The notes beneath the pieces were generated by a model that saw only the letters and a list, made by a program, of their open reading frames with translations, did not search any database and was not told where the DNA came from. From Companilactobacillus formosensis (GTDB taxonomy: Bacteria; Bacillota; Bacilli; Lactobacillales; Lactobacillaceae): a stretch of 64,000 bases of DNA. The position numbers and the translations under genes are program-made. The stretch is taken from the NCBI RefSeq assembly GCF_005405305.1, contig NZ_BJDU01000009.1, positions 1 through 64,000 on the forward strand. Reading direction: 5' to 3'. Position 1 is the stretch's first letter. Every line of letters starts with the position of its first letter. Shown one piece after another: positions 33,212 through 42,550 of this stretch.

Positions 33212-33700
33212 TTACTGAAAGGTAACGAAGCGTTGATTCCAAATATTTTCAAAGAAAGAAATCGTATCTTCAGCAATCATGTAGTCATTATCAAAAGTAG
33301 TAGTCATATCGTGTCCCATTAAAATTTTGTAGCCAAGACCGTGCGCCATGACGATTGTGGCATTGCAACAATATTCAGTTTGAGCTCCGCAGAGTTCGAT
33401 TGTATGAATATTGTGATTCATCAAGACTTTATTTAAATTAGTTTGGTAGAAGGCATTAGGGTGAAACTTTTCAACCACAATGTCTTCTTTTTGTTTGTCT
33501 AATTTACCCGATAGTTGCCACAATTCACTACCTCGAACAACATCTTGATCGTTATGCTGAATAAAAATGATAGGTAAGTTGGCTTGACGGTATAGAGAGA
33601 TCCGGTCATTGATATTGCGAATCAGTCCATCGAAATTGTAACTGTATTGTAGAGCCTTTTGCATATCGATTACGATTAAAGCATCAGCCAATTCTGACAT
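33212..33700 (-). CDS. Isochorismatase-family cysteine hydrolase
   Basis: 162 aa from ATG 33700, with GGGGGG upstream; a longer frame to 33742 has no ribosome site. Catalytic triad: Asp in LIVIDMQKAL, Lys in VEKFHPNAFY, Cys in LCGAQTEYCCN. The family includes nicotinamidases and N-carbamoyl or oxamic-acid hydrolases. The substrate cannot be assigned. Confidence 0.86.
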   Translation of the reverse strand: MSELADALIVIDMQKALQYSYNFDGLIRNINDRISLYRQANLPIIFIQHNDQDVVRGSELWQLSGKLDKQKEDIVVEKFHPNAFYQTNLNKVLMNHNIHTIELCGAQTEYCCNATIVMAHGLGYKILMGHDMTTTFDNDYMIAEDTISFFENIWNQRFVTFQ

Positions 33701-33850
33701 TTTAATCCCCCCTAAAACATTTTTATAGTTTGAGATTATCATTTTGATTCAATTTATGAAAGCGATATTTTTGAAAAATGTTCCTAAAATTTGATAACAA
33801 GTATTATTTGCTCTTATAATAGGAATCATAAAAAATATAGGATATAAAAA

Positions 33851-34873
33851 ATGAAAAAATTAAAAATAATTTCAATAATTATAGGTGTACTTCTATTAGC
33901 AGCATTAGGTGCAGGGGGAGTGTTCATATATCATACGCAACAATCGCTTAATTCTTTGAATACTAATAAGAAAAGCGTTTCTAACAAAATAAATAATGGT
34001 AAACCATTTTCCATTTTACTTTTGGGAGCAGATACGGGAACTGATGGCCGTGTTGATCGTGGTAATTCGGATACCATGATGTTGTTGACTTTGAATCCTA
34101 AGACTGAAAAAACGGTTGCTTATTCCATTCCACGAGATGCTTTAGCTGAAATGGTTGGTGATAAAGAAAAGAATGTTCAAAAAATCAACGCTGCTTACAA
34201 TATTGGCTTATCAAAAATGGCTAAAAGTACTGTCGGTAGTATGTTAGGGGTTCCAGTTGACTATCACGTGGCAATCAATATGGAAGCTTTGGAAAAAACA
34301 GTTGATTTTGTCGGCGGTGTGACTGTGACAAGTGATTTAAAGGTTTCCTTTGACGGGATTACGATTCCTAAAGGAACGCACCATTTAAATGGTAAAGAGG
34401 CTTTGACATACGCTAGAATGCGTTATCAAGATCCTCGTGGGGATTATGGTCGTCAAATCCGTCAACAACAAATTTTGAGAGCTGTAGTAAAGAAGCTTGA
34501 ACAACCTAAGTATTTAACCAAATTACCTAAGTTGATTAAAGATTTGGGTAGTGATATCAGTACTGATTTGACTACTAGTCAGATAGATCAAATTATTTTG
34601 AAGTATCATAGCAGTGGTAAAACAATGGATTTCAATCAACTTCAAGGACGTAATGCTTGGATCAATGGTAGTTCTTATCAAATTTTACCAACAGACACGA
34701 TGCAGCAAGCTTCAGATAAATTACGCGAAAACTTGGGCTTATCAACTCAGACTTTGAATAATACTGAAACGCAATTGAATGCTAAAAATAAGACTTTCTT
34801 CGAAAATGAAGATGATACTGATTACAATACTTTTGGATTAGACAAGACTTTCTATACTAATAATACGTATTAA
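33851..34873 (+). CDS. LytR-CpsA-Psr (LCP) family cell-wall ligase
   Basis: 340 aa. N-terminal membrane anchor (IISIIIGVLLLAALGAGGVFI). LCP core: PFSILLLGADTGTDGRVDRGNSDTMMLLTLNP (motifs LLLGAD and NSDTMMLLTL), YSIPRDALAEM, KINAAYNIG, ALTYARMRYQDPRGDYGRQIRQQ with its Arg pairs. LCP enzymes attach teichoic acid or capsular polymers to peptidoglycan outside the cell. The C-terminal Asn/Thr-rich tail is not conserved. Confidence 0.93.
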   Translation: MKKLKIISIIIGVLLLAALGAGGVFIYHTQQSLNSLNTNKKSVSNKINNGKPFSILLLGADTGTDGRVDRGNSDTMMLLTLNPKTEKTVAYSIPRDALAEMVGDKEKNVQKINAAYNIGLSKMAKSTVGSMLGVPVDYHVAINMEALEKTVDFVGGVTVTSDLKVSFDGITIPKGTHHLNGKEALTYARMRYQDPRGDYGRQIRQQQILRAVVKKLEQPKYLTKLPKLIKDLGSDISTDLTTSQIDQIILKYHSSGKTMDFNQLQGRNAWINGSSYQILPTDTMQQASDKLRENLGLSTQTLNNTETQLNAKNKTFFENEDDTDYNTFGLDKTFYTNNTY

Positions 34874-34900
34874 AAAAGCGCACTTTCATGTGCGCTTTTT
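34872..34900 (+). terminator. Terminator of the LCP gene
   Basis: AAAGCGCAC / GTGCGCTTT stem and T run. Confidence 0.85.
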
Positions 34901-34908
34901 GTGTGGGC

Positions 34909-35631
34909 CTATAAAGTAATGTCAGCAGTTAGTTGACTAGTCTTATAAGGGAAACGGGATTCAGATATTTCAAAAGGTTGACCGTCTTCGAGGTAACTTA
35001 ACTGGTTAATAACTAAAACGGGTTCTCCAAGTTTTTCTGCAATGCCAGTGTCAACGTCAATTTGACTGGCTTTGTCAGCGGAAATAATTCGGTGAGTTCC
35101 TTCGATCGTCAGGCCTTCTTTTTGCATGTGACCGTAGATTGATTTCTTGAGAATATCTTCAGTCAAAGTCGTGATAGCAGTCGGCATAATTGTATTTTCG
35201 TAAGCAAAGACGACTCCATTAACGTAACGCACCCGTCTAATTACATATACTGGTTCAGTTGGTTTGATGAGCAATTTATCGGCTTCATCTTCAGTTGGAA
35301 TGCGAGCGGATAGTTCCAAAACCTTACTAGTTACAGATTTTCCGGCATTAGTCTTAGTAGCTCCGAAAGGTTTATCAATTGGAGAGACTTTTCCAAATTT
35401 GCTGTGATCATCAGCAACGTAATCTTTTCTGACAAAAGTTCCCGCACCACGTTTGGAGTAAATCATTCCTTCAACCATTAATAGTTGGAGCGCTTTGTGG
35501 ACGGTGATACGAGTTGTATTAAAATTTTTAGCAATTTGATTTTGATCTGGTAAATTCTCTCCAGGTTCATATTTACCTGCCTGGATTGCTTTGCGTAAAG
35601 AATTAGCAACTTCTTTGTATTTGTAAGCCAT
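34909..35631 (-). CDS. GntR-family regulator (HutC/UTRA type)
   Basis: 240 aa. Winged helix YKEVANSLRKAIQAGKYEPG, NFNTTRITVHKALQLL and YSKRGAGTFVR. The C-terminal UTRA domain binds an effector, usually a phosphorylated sugar. Divergent from a GH1 6-phospho-beta-glucosidase, which it very likely controls; a palindrome AAGTATATACTT lies in the intergenic region. Confidence 0.9.
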   Translation of the reverse strand: MAYKYKEVANSLRKAIQAGKYEPGENLPDQNQIAKNFNTTRITVHKALQLLMVEGMIYSKRGAGTFVRKDYVADDHSKFGKVSPIDKPFGATKTNAGKSVTSKVLELSARIPTEDEADKLLIKPTEPVYVIRRVRYVNGVVFAYENTIMPTAITTLTEDILKKSIYGHMQKEGLTIEGTHRIISADKASQIDVDTGIAEKLGEPVLVINQLSYLEDGQPFEISESRFPYKTSQLTADITL

Positions 35632-35699
35632 AACATTATCTCCCTAATTGTTCATGGTTAAGTTTATCATGAAAAAGAATAAATTTCTTTTGAATATAA

Positions 35700-35711
35700 A
35701 AGTATATACTT
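35700..35711. promoter_or_regulatory. Candidate GntR/UTRA operator
   Basis: Perfect 12-bp palindrome AAGTATATACTT. GTATATAC cores are typical of HutC/TreR-type operators. Confidence 0.5.
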
Positions 35712-35726
35712 ATCACCTATTTGTTA

Positions 35727-35767
35727 TTTACATTAACACTTTTTGTGATATGATGAAAGCGTATTCA
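35727..35767 (+). promoter_or_regulatory. Promoter and catabolite-responsive element of the GH1 gene
   Basis: -35 TTTACA (35727-35732), 16-bp spacer, -10 TATGAT (35749-35754). TGAAAGCGTATTCA (35754-35767) fits every position of the consensus cre TGnAArCGnwwwCA and starts in the last base of the -10, a repressing position for CcpA. Confidence 0.72.
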
Positions 35768-35787
35768 ATCAGAGAGGCGGAATGATT

Positions 35788-37197
35788 ATGACTAACAAGT
35801 TACCAAAGAATTTTTTCTGGGGAAATTCTACGTCTAGTATGCAAACGGAAGGTGCATGGAATTTGGATGGTAAAGGCAAATCAGTTTATGATGTCAGACC
35901 AGCTACTGATAGTACTTCTGATTGGAAAGATGGTATTGATGAGTATCATCGCTTTGAGGAAGATTTTAATTTGATGGCTAGTCAAGGCATGAACTTTTAT
36001 CGGTTTCAGATTTCTTGGAGCAGAGTTGACCCTGAAGGAGACGGCAACTTCAATGAAAAGGGAATCGAGTTTTATAACAGAATGATCGATGCACTTTTGA
36101 AACGTAACATTACACCGATGATTTGTTTATACCATTTCGACATGCCATTAGCCTTAGCTCAAAAATATAATGGCTTCTTATCGCGTCCAGTAGTGCAAGC
36201 ATTCGTTAGATACGGAATTGAAATGGTGAAAAGATTTGGAGATCGAGTTAAATATTGGATTACTTTTAATGAACAAAATCTTTATCATACGAGCGAAGCC
36301 TTTAATATTTCTGGTTATTTAAAGGGTGATAAGACAATTGATGAGTTATATCAGATCAGTCACCATGTTATGTTAGCTCATGCTGGAGTGGCCAATTTTA
36401 TTCACGAACACACTGATTGCCAAATTGGTGGGATGTTAGCTTACAGTGAAGTTTATCCAGCCACACCTAATCCTAAAGATGTTTTATATGCAAGAAAAAT
36501 TGATGAATTTTTAAATCGTAATTTACTTGATGCCTTTATTTATGGTCGTTACTCACATGAGGTAATGACATATATCAAAAATCATAAGATTGAAATGGAT
36601 TATCAATTAAACGATGACGAAGCTTTGATTCAAGTAAGTTCGGATTTCATTGCTTTTAGTTATTATCGTAGTGAAACGATTGATTCGACGAAGGTTCCAC
36701 TCAACACTGTGCCTAATTTGTATTTAGATTATGGTAGTAAAGAGAATCCTTATTTAGAAACGTCAGAATACGGTTGGCAAATTGATCCAGCTGGTTTTAG
36801 AGATATTTTGGCAAAAGTTTATAACGAATACAGCGTACCAATGTTTCCAATTGAAAATGGTTTAGGTATGCGTGAAGAGTATACGGGTCAAGAGATTCAA
36901 GATGATAAACGAATAAATTATATGCGCGACCACATTCAAGCAATGAAGGATGCTATCTTTGAAGACGGTGTTGAAGTTCTTGGCTATTTAGGTTGGGGCT
37001 TGATCGATATTCCAAGTTCTAGTGGCAATGTGGACAAACGTTATGGAACGGTTTATGTCAATCGGACGAACCATGATTTGAAGGATATGGAACGGATTCT
37101 TAAGAAGAGTTATTGGTGGTTAAAACAAGTTATTGAATCTAATGGTCAGAATTTGGATGATTTGAATTTAGTAACTGAAAAAAATCAATACGCATAA
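35788..37197 (+). CDS. Glycoside hydrolase family 1, 6-phospho-beta-glucosidase type
   Basis: 469 aa from ATG 35788 (GAGGCGG upstream). LPKNFFWGNSTSSMQTEGAW N-terminus, MNFYRFQISWSRVDPEGDG, acid/base region YWITFNEQNLY (NEQ in place of NEP, seen in a GH1 subgroup), nucleophile in FPIENGLG, and the C-terminal GYLGWGLIDIPS block. It hydrolyses PTS-imported phospho-beta-glucosides in the cytoplasm. No PTS genes adjoin. Controlled by GntR and probably CcpA. Confidence 0.9.
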   Translation: MTNKLPKNFFWGNSTSSMQTEGAWNLDGKGKSVYDVRPATDSTSDWKDGIDEYHRFEEDFNLMASQGMNFYRFQISWSRVDPEGDGNFNEKGIEFYNRMIDALLKRNITPMICLYHFDMPLALAQKYNGFLSRPVVQAFVRYGIEMVKRFGDRVKYWITFNEQNLYHTSEAFNISGYLKGDKTIDELYQISHHVMLAHAGVANFIHEHTDCQIGGMLAYSEVYPATPNPKDVLYARKIDEFLNRNLLDAFIYGRYSHEVMTYIKNHKIEMDYQLNDDEALIQVSSDFIAFSYYRSETIDSTKVPLNTVPNLYLDYGSKENPYLETSEYGWQIDPAGFRDILAKVYNEYSVPMFPIENGLGMREEYTGQEIQDDKRINYMRDHIQAMKDAIFEDGVEVLGYLGWGLIDIPSSSGNVDKRYGTVYVNRTNHDLKDMERILKKSYWWLKQVIESNGQNLDDLNLVTEKNQYA

Positions 37198-37292
37198 ATA
37201 ATTCTTTTAGTTAAGTTAACGCTAGATGCCATTTCCCAGGACGAGTATCATAATAATATAAGAACAAAAAAATTATATTGGGGGATTATAAA

Positions 37293-38729
37293 ATGACAGA
37301 GCTAGATCGGATCGAATCATCAGCATGTACATCCATAATGGTAGGTAAGAAGGCTTCGATGGATGGAGCTACTTATATTTCCAGAAACGAAGATCGCCTT
37401 AACGCTATTTATAGAAAGCGGATTATTGTCCAACCAGCAGTTTCAAATCGTCACGCAACTTATGTTTCACCATATAACAAAATGACAATGCCATATCCAG
37501 AAAGTGGCTATCGTTACACTTCAACACTAGATGCTGACCAAAGTGCTGGGCCTAATGAAGAGGATGGATTTAATGAAAAAAATGTTGGTCTTAGTGCAAC
37601 TGAAAGTGTTTATGCCAACGAAAAAGTTTTAGCCTTTGATCCATATGTTAAAAATGGTTTGGCTGAAGATTCACTGGCAACTTTAGTTTTGCCATACATT
37701 GACTCAGCTCGTGATGGTGTTAAATACTTAGGTAAATTAGTTGCTGAATATGGTTCGGCTGAAGGTAACGGATTGCAATTCATTGATAAAGATGAAGTTT
37801 GGTATATGGAAATTGTTACAGGGCATCAATGGGTAGCGGTAAGAATTCCCGATGACTGCTATGCCGTAGCTGCTAACCAAGTTGCTATTCAAGATATCGA
37901 CTTCAATGACCCAGATAACTACATGTGGGCTGACGGTATTCAAGAATTTGTTGAAGAACACGGACTAAACCCAGACTTTGACCGTTGGGACTTCAGACAT
38001 ATCTTTGGTACAAATACTGAACAAGACCACCATTACAACACACCACGTGTTTGGTTTGCTCAACGTTATTTGAATCCATCAGATGATACTCAAGATCCAG
38101 AATCACCAGAAATTCCTTTCATTAGAAAAGCTGAGAAGAAGATTGCTGTTGAAGATATTCAATATATTTTGAAATCACATTACAATGAAACAAAATACGA
38201 TCCACTAGGAAATGGTACTGAACACGAAAGAAGAACATACCGTGCTATTTCATTATCACGTACAGCCAATTCCCACATTCTTCAAATGAGAGATTCCGAC
38301 AAGAATGGTGCCGCTGGTGTTGAATGGACTGGATTCGGTGTACCAAGCTTTTGCCCACAAGTTCCATTCTTTACCAATGCCAATGATATTGACGAATCGT
38401 ATAGTTATACACCAGAAAAGCTCGATATGAAGAGTGCTTACTGGATGTACGAAACATTGGCTATGGTCGTTGAAAGCCACTACAGTGAATTTACTGAACC
38501 TAATCTTGATTATCAAAAGAAATTATCAGAGTGGGCTAGAAGAAAGATTGCTGAAGTTGACAAGAAGGCTGTTACAATGTCAGGGGAAGCTTTGACAGAC
38601 TATTTAACAGAGCAAAATCATGAAATCGTTAAACACTACAATGATGAAACAAAAGCTCATATTGCTGATTTGATTACTAAAGGTACAGAACTAAGCAAAT
38701 TAACATTTAAGATGGATCCAAATCTTTAA
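37293..38729 (+). CDS. pepD: C69-family dipeptidase (PepD), paralogue 1
   Basis: 478 aa from ATG 37293 (GGGGG upstream). SSACTSIMVGKKASMDGATYISRNED holds the N-terminal nucleophile Cys (about residue 11), followed by NVGLSATESVYAN, GLAEDSLATLVLPYIDSA and GSAEGNGLQF. Lactobacillar PepD enzymes are Ntn-hydrolases that cleave dipeptides after removal of a short propeptide. It lies upstream of the serine dehydratase genes and has a close paralogue just downstream of them. Confidence 0.92.
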   Translation: MTELDRIESSACTSIMVGKKASMDGATYISRNEDRLNAIYRKRIIVQPAVSNRHATYVSPYNKMTMPYPESGYRYTSTLDADQSAGPNEEDGFNEKNVGLSATESVYANEKVLAFDPYVKNGLAEDSLATLVLPYIDSARDGVKYLGKLVAEYGSAEGNGLQFIDKDEVWYMEIVTGHQWVAVRIPDDCYAVAANQVAIQDIDFNDPDNYMWADGIQEFVEEHGLNPDFDRWDFRHIFGTNTEQDHHYNTPRVWFAQRYLNPSDDTQDPESPEIPFIRKAEKKIAVEDIQYILKSHYNETKYDPLGNGTEHERRTYRAISLSRTANSHILQMRDSDKNGAAGVEWTGFGVPSFCPQVPFFTNANDIDESYSYTPEKLDMKSAYWMYETLAMVVESHYSEFTEPNLDYQKKLSEWARRKIAEVDKKAVTMSGEALTDYLTEQNHEIVKHYNDETKAHIADLITKGTELSKLTFKMDPNL

Positions 38730-38737
38730 AAAATACG

Positions 38738-38792
38738 AAAATAACGGTAAATACCTCCAAAAATTAGAGTGTATTTACCGTTATTTTGTTTA
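38738..38792 (+). terminator. Terminator
   Basis: AAAATAACGGTAAATAC / GTATTTACCGTTATTTT 17-bp stem followed by T-rich sequence. Confidence 0.85.
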
Positions 38793-38867
38793 ATAGATAA
38801 AAATATTAATGAATTTACCACCTAATAATTGTAAACTTTAATTAACGAAAAATAGGGGTAAATTATC

Positions 38868-39539
38868 ATGAAAGACGTACGTTTTAAAAGTGTTTTCGAT
38901 ATTATCGGACCAGTTATGGTTGGACCAAGTAGTTCTCATACTGCTGGTGCCGCTCGAATAGGAAAAGTGGTCCATGATATTTTTGGCGAAAAGCCAGATA
39001 AGATTACGATCGACCTATATGAATCCTTTGCTAAAACTTACCGCGGTCATGGAACCGATGTGGCGATTGTCGGTGGTTTGTTAGGAATGGAACCAGATGA
39101 TAGACGTTTGTCTGATTCTTTGAAAATTGCTTATGAATCGGGAATCAAGGTAGCCTTTGTGCCTAAGAGTGACAAAGTTGCCCATCCTAATACTGCCAAA
39201 ATCACCCTCGTTAAAGGAGATCATGAATTGTCAGTTACTGGTGTATCTATCGGTGGTGGAAATATTCAAATTTCAGAAATCAACGGTTTCAAGATGTCTT
39301 TGAGTTTGGGTACGCCAACCTATATCACAGTTCATCAAGATGTAGCGGGGATGATTGCCAAAGTTACTAATGTCTTTTCTAATTTTGATATCAATATTGG
39401 AACGATGACCGTTACTCGAGCTTCTAAAGGTGAAAAAGCCATCATGATCATTGAAGTTGATGAACGTCGTGATCGTGAAGATATTCTGAAACAATTAAAG
39501 TCATTGCCACATGTCGATAATGCAACGTATTTTGAATAG
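38868..39539 (+). CDS. sdaAB: L-serine dehydratase, beta subunit
   Basis: 223 aa. FKSVFDIIGPVMVGPSSSHTAGAARIG is the family's N-terminal block (motif GPSSSHTAGA). The C-terminal ACT domain contains ITVHQDVAGMIAKVTNVFS. With the alpha subunit (start 11 bases downstream) it forms the oxygen-sensitive iron-sulfur enzyme that deaminates L-serine to pyruvate and ammonia. Confidence 0.94.
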   Translation: MKDVRFKSVFDIIGPVMVGPSSSHTAGAARIGKVVHDIFGEKPDKITIDLYESFAKTYRGHGTDVAIVGGLLGMEPDDRRLSDSLKIAYESGIKVAFVPKSDKVAHPNTAKITLVKGDHELSVTGVSIGGGNIQISEINGFKMSLSLGTPTYITVHQDVAGMIAKVTNVFSNFDINIGTMTVTRASKGEKAIMIIEVDERRDREDILKQLKSLPHVDNATYFE

Positions 39540-39550
39540 GAGATAAAAAG

Positions 39551-40417
39551 ATGTTTTATACAATTAAAGAATTGGTTGAAAAGAGCGCTAATTATGATTC
39601 CGTTGCTGACTTGATGGTTCAAACTGAGATGGAGAACACTAATCGTAGCAAGGAATTCATCCGCTCACAAATGGAACGTAATTTGGAAGTCATGGAACAG
39701 TCGATTCAAGAAGGTGTTGCTGGAGTTAAATCTGTTACTGGTTTGACTGGTGGGGATGCTAAATTGATGAACGAATACATCGAGAAAGGTGACTTTTTAA
39801 GTGGCGAACCGATTTTAGAAGCAGTTAGAAATGCAGTTGCCGTCAATGAGGTTAATGCCAAAATGGGTCTAATCTGTGCCACACCAACAGCTGGTAGTGC
39901 CGGGGTTTTAGCCGGAGTTTTGGTTGCGGTTAGAGATAGATTGAAAATGACTAGAGATCAACAAGTTGACTTCTTATTTACCGCTGGAGCTTTTGGATTA
40001 GTGATTGCTAATAATTCATCGATTGCTGGGGCTGAAGGTGGTTGCCAAGCAGAAGTTGGATCAGCCGCAGCGATGGCTTCAGCAGCCCTAGTTTGTGCTA
40101 AGGGTGGCAGTGCTCAACAAGCAGCTGAAGCAATTTCTATCACTTTGCAAAACATGATGGGATTAGTCTGTGATCCTGTGGCTGGACTAGTTGAAGTTCC
40201 TTGCGTTAAAAGAAATGCCCTTGGTTCTTCACAAGCAATGATTTCTGCAGATATGGCTTTAGCTGGCATCAAGAGTGTCATTCCAGTTGACGAAGTCGTT
40301 GAAGCAATGCACAAAGTTGGTCAACAAATGCCATCTATTTTTAAAGAAACAGCTGAAGGTGGCTTAGCTACTACACCAACTGCCTTAAAATTGAAAAAAG
40401 AGATTTTTGGTGATTAA
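39551..40417 (+). CDS. sdaAA: L-serine dehydratase, alpha subunit
   Basis: 288 aa, GGAG ribosome site. TGGDAKLMNEYIEKG, CATPTAGSAGVLAGVL, AGAEGGCQAEVGSAAAM and CDPVAGLVEVPCVKRNALG hold the cluster-ligand Cys residues of the [4Fe-4S] enzyme. Operon with the beta subunit, and 17 bases before the second dipeptidase gene. Confidence 0.94.
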   Translation: MFYTIKELVEKSANYDSVADLMVQTEMENTNRSKEFIRSQMERNLEVMEQSIQEGVAGVKSVTGLTGGDAKLMNEYIEKGDFLSGEPILEAVRNAVAVNEVNAKMGLICATPTAGSAGVLAGVLVAVRDRLKMTRDQQVDFLFTAGAFGLVIANNSSIAGAEGGCQAEVGSAAAMASAALVCAKGGSAQQAAEAISITLQNMMGLVCDPVAGLVEVPCVKRNALGSSQAMISADMALAGIKSVIPVDEVVEAMHKVGQQMPSIFKETAEGGLATTPTALKLKKEIFGD

Positions 40418-40434
40418 TCGAAAGGTGGATAAAA

Positions 40435-41853
40435 ATGAAACAACATAAACATGCGGCCTGTACTTCAATTATGGTCGGTAAAAAAGCAGCCCAAGATGGT
40501 TCTAATTTTATAGCCAGAAATGAAGATAATTGTATTGCCAATTGGCCTAAGAGATTTTTTGTTCAACCAGCAGTAAAGAATCGTCATGAGACCTATGTTT
40601 CTCCATACAATAAATTGACCGTTGAATTACCCGAAAAAGCTTACCGTTATACGAGTTCACCTGATGCTAATCAAGATGAAGGTTGGTATGAAGAAGATGG
40701 GATCAATGAAAAAAATGTCGGAATGAGTGCAACTGAAAGTGTCTTTGCTAATGAATTGGTTTTAGCTTATGATCCTTTAGTTCCTGAAGGAGTAGCAGAA
40801 GATTCGATGACGACATTAGTTTTGCCATATATTGATTCTGCTCGCCAAGGGGTCGAATATTTAGGCAATTTAATTGAAAAATACGGTTCAGCTGAAGGCA
40901 ACGGCGTACAATTCTTTGACCAAGATGAAATTTGGTATGTTGAATTGGCTACAGGTCATCATTGGGTAGCAATTAGAATTCCTGACGACAGTTATGCTGT
41001 GGCTGCCAATCAAATTGGAATTGAAGAAATCGATTTTAATGATCCTGATAATTTCATGTGGTCGAAAGGAATTCAAGAATTCGTTGCTGATAATAATTTG
41101 AACCCTGATTTTGAAGGTTTTAACTTCAGACATATTTTTGGAACCGATACGAAACAAGATCGTCATTACAACACGCCACGAGTTTGGTACGGTCAAAAAA
41201 TGCTCAATCCATCAACCGAACAAGATCCAGAGTCTTCAGATTTACCATTTTTGAGAAAACCAGAAAAGAAGATTTCAGTAGAAGATATTCAGGCGGTTTT
41301 AGCATCGCATTATGATGAAACTGAATTTGATCCAATGAGTACGGGTAAAAATAGTAAAAAGTATCGTGCAATTTCCTTGTCCAGAACAGCAAACTCTCAT
41401 ATTCTACAATTGCCAAAGACATCGAAAACTAATGTTGGCGGTATCGAATGGAAGGCTCTGGGTATTCCAAGTTTCAGTCCTTACGTACCATTCTTCACTA
41501 ATGCTAATGATATTGATGAAACATACAGCTACGTGCCTGAAAAATTAGATATGAAGAGTGCTTACTGGATGTATGAAACATTGGCCATGATAGTGGAAAG
41601 TCATTACACAGAGTTTGTAGAGCCTAATTTGGACTATCAAAAGAAATTATCACAATGGGCTAGAAGAAAAATTTCCGAGGTTGAAACAGCAGCATCTGCT
41701 AAATCAGGTGAAGAGTTGACTAGCTTTTTAACAGAGCAAAATCATTTGATAGCCGAGCATTTTAATGAAGCTACTAAAGAACATATTGCTGATTTGATTA
41801 CTAAAGGGACTGAATTGAGTAAGTTGACATTTAAGATGGATCCAAATCTTTAA
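40435..41853 (+). CDS. pepD: C69-family dipeptidase (PepD), paralogue 2
   Basis: 472 aa. HAACTSIMVGKKAAQDGSNFIARNED carries the nucleophile Cys (about residue 9). Over its whole length it matches the dipeptidase at 37293, including the identical end TKGTELSKLTFKMDPNL. Co-transcribed with sdaAB-sdaAA, which suggests that serine-containing dipeptides feed pyruvate formation. No ordinary terminator follows; repeat modules B and A do. Confidence 0.92.
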   Translation: MKQHKHAACTSIMVGKKAAQDGSNFIARNEDNCIANWPKRFFVQPAVKNRHETYVSPYNKLTVELPEKAYRYTSSPDANQDEGWYEEDGINEKNVGMSATESVFANELVLAYDPLVPEGVAEDSMTTLVLPYIDSARQGVEYLGNLIEKYGSAEGNGVQFFDQDEIWYVELATGHHWVAIRIPDDSYAVAANQIGIEEIDFNDPDNFMWSKGIQEFVADNNLNPDFEGFNFRHIFGTDTKQDRHYNTPRVWYGQKMLNPSTEQDPESSDLPFLRKPEKKISVEDIQAVLASHYDETEFDPMSTGKNSKKYRAISLSRTANSHILQLPKTSKTNVGGIEWKALGIPSFSPYVPFFTNANDIDETYSYVPEKLDMKSAYWMYETLAMIVESHYTEFVEPNLDYQKKLSQWARRKISEVETAASAKSGEELTSFLTEQNHLIAEHFNEATKEHIADLITKGTELSKLTFKMDPNL

Positions 41854-41863
41854 TGTGTTAAGC

Positions 41864-42016
41864 TGCCGTCGTCCGTTCGGCACTGGAAAACGCTGGAACG
41901 CTGTGGCCACAACTTGGAGCCTTTGCTAAGACCAGAACCGGGCAAAGTCTTCAAGATTGGGCTTCCACTAAGCGATAAATCGCTAAGTGGAATTTCACGG
42001 CTGAGCATTTTCCAGT
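41864..42016 (-). repeat. Repeat module B (divergent copy, reverse strand)
   Basis: Starts GCCGTCGTCCG on the + strand. Its closing stem is a different sequence from other copies, ACTGGAAAACGC / GCATTTTCCAGT, yet still pairs in 11 of 12 positions. The hairpin is TTCCACT-A-AGCGA-TAAA-TCGCT-A-AGTGGAA, with compensating changes in both helices relative to TTTCACT-A-GGCAA...TTGCC-A-AGTGAAA, and the same mismatch and loop. Confidence 0.82.
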
Positions 42017-42135
42017 ACCTCGCTCCCGGCTAGATTGTGGTTTCTAGCTTTATATAAATTATTTCAAGAAGTTAATAGAAGATATTATTAGAATTGCAGT
42101 ATATTGCTGTGATTTTAGTAGTATCTTCTTTTTTT
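42017..42135 (+). repeat. Repeat module A joined to the preceding module B
   Basis: ACCTCGCTCCCGGCTAG then AGCTTTATATAAATTATTTC. The hairpin at 42079-42127 pairs over about 23 bp (AAGATATTATTAGAATTGC with GTGATTTTAGTAGTATCTT, G-T pairs allowed), then a T-rich tail. It is the terminator candidate for the sda-dipeptidase operon. Confidence 0.78.
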
Positions 42136-42202
42136 GTACTACAAGAAAATAGGATAGTTATTAAGAAAGTATGTGTCTAACTCTATCTATATAGAAACTG
42201 GA

Positions 42203-42374
42203 GTCTAGTCGGTAGCAAAAATCTTGTGGCGGCTCAATAGCCAAATTTCACTTGGCAATTTATTGCCTAGTGAAAGACCGAGTTTTGAGATTTTGCGTCT
42301 TTGGGTCCATGCAAAAGCTCAAAATCGCGTCGGCTATGTTCCAGCCAGCCACAGGATTTTTGCGGACGACGGCA
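42203..42374 (+). repeat. Repeat module B (divergent copy)
   Basis: Closing stem GCAAAAATCTTGTGGC / GCCACAGGATTTTTGC pairs throughout but differs in sequence from other copies. The long hairpin has TTTTGC / GCAAAA and CGA-G-TTTTGAG / CTCAAAATCG where others have CTTTGC / GCAAAG and CTTG / CAAG. Ends TGCGGACGACGGCA. An ORF across it (from 42224) is an artefact. Confidence 0.82.
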
Positions 42375-42550
42375 TATTTTTTCTAAAAAAATTTTGCATA
42401 ACTTTTTAATATAACATAAATAAAACGCTTTCTCACTAAAAACTCGCTATATCATGAGCTTTTTTTGCCCAAAGTGACAAAATTCAGTCTATAATAGAAA
42501 TTGGGAGTTCCCTGATTGGGAATCAAAAATCAATGAAAGGTAGCGAAGGC

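Noticed and set aside
33755-33768. cre-like TGAAAGCGATATTT near the LCP gene
   Set aside because: Lacks the 3' CA of the consensus and is not placed at a recognisable promoter.
42224-42409. 61-codon + strand ORF
   Set aside because: It reads across a module B copy and its arms; no start signal.
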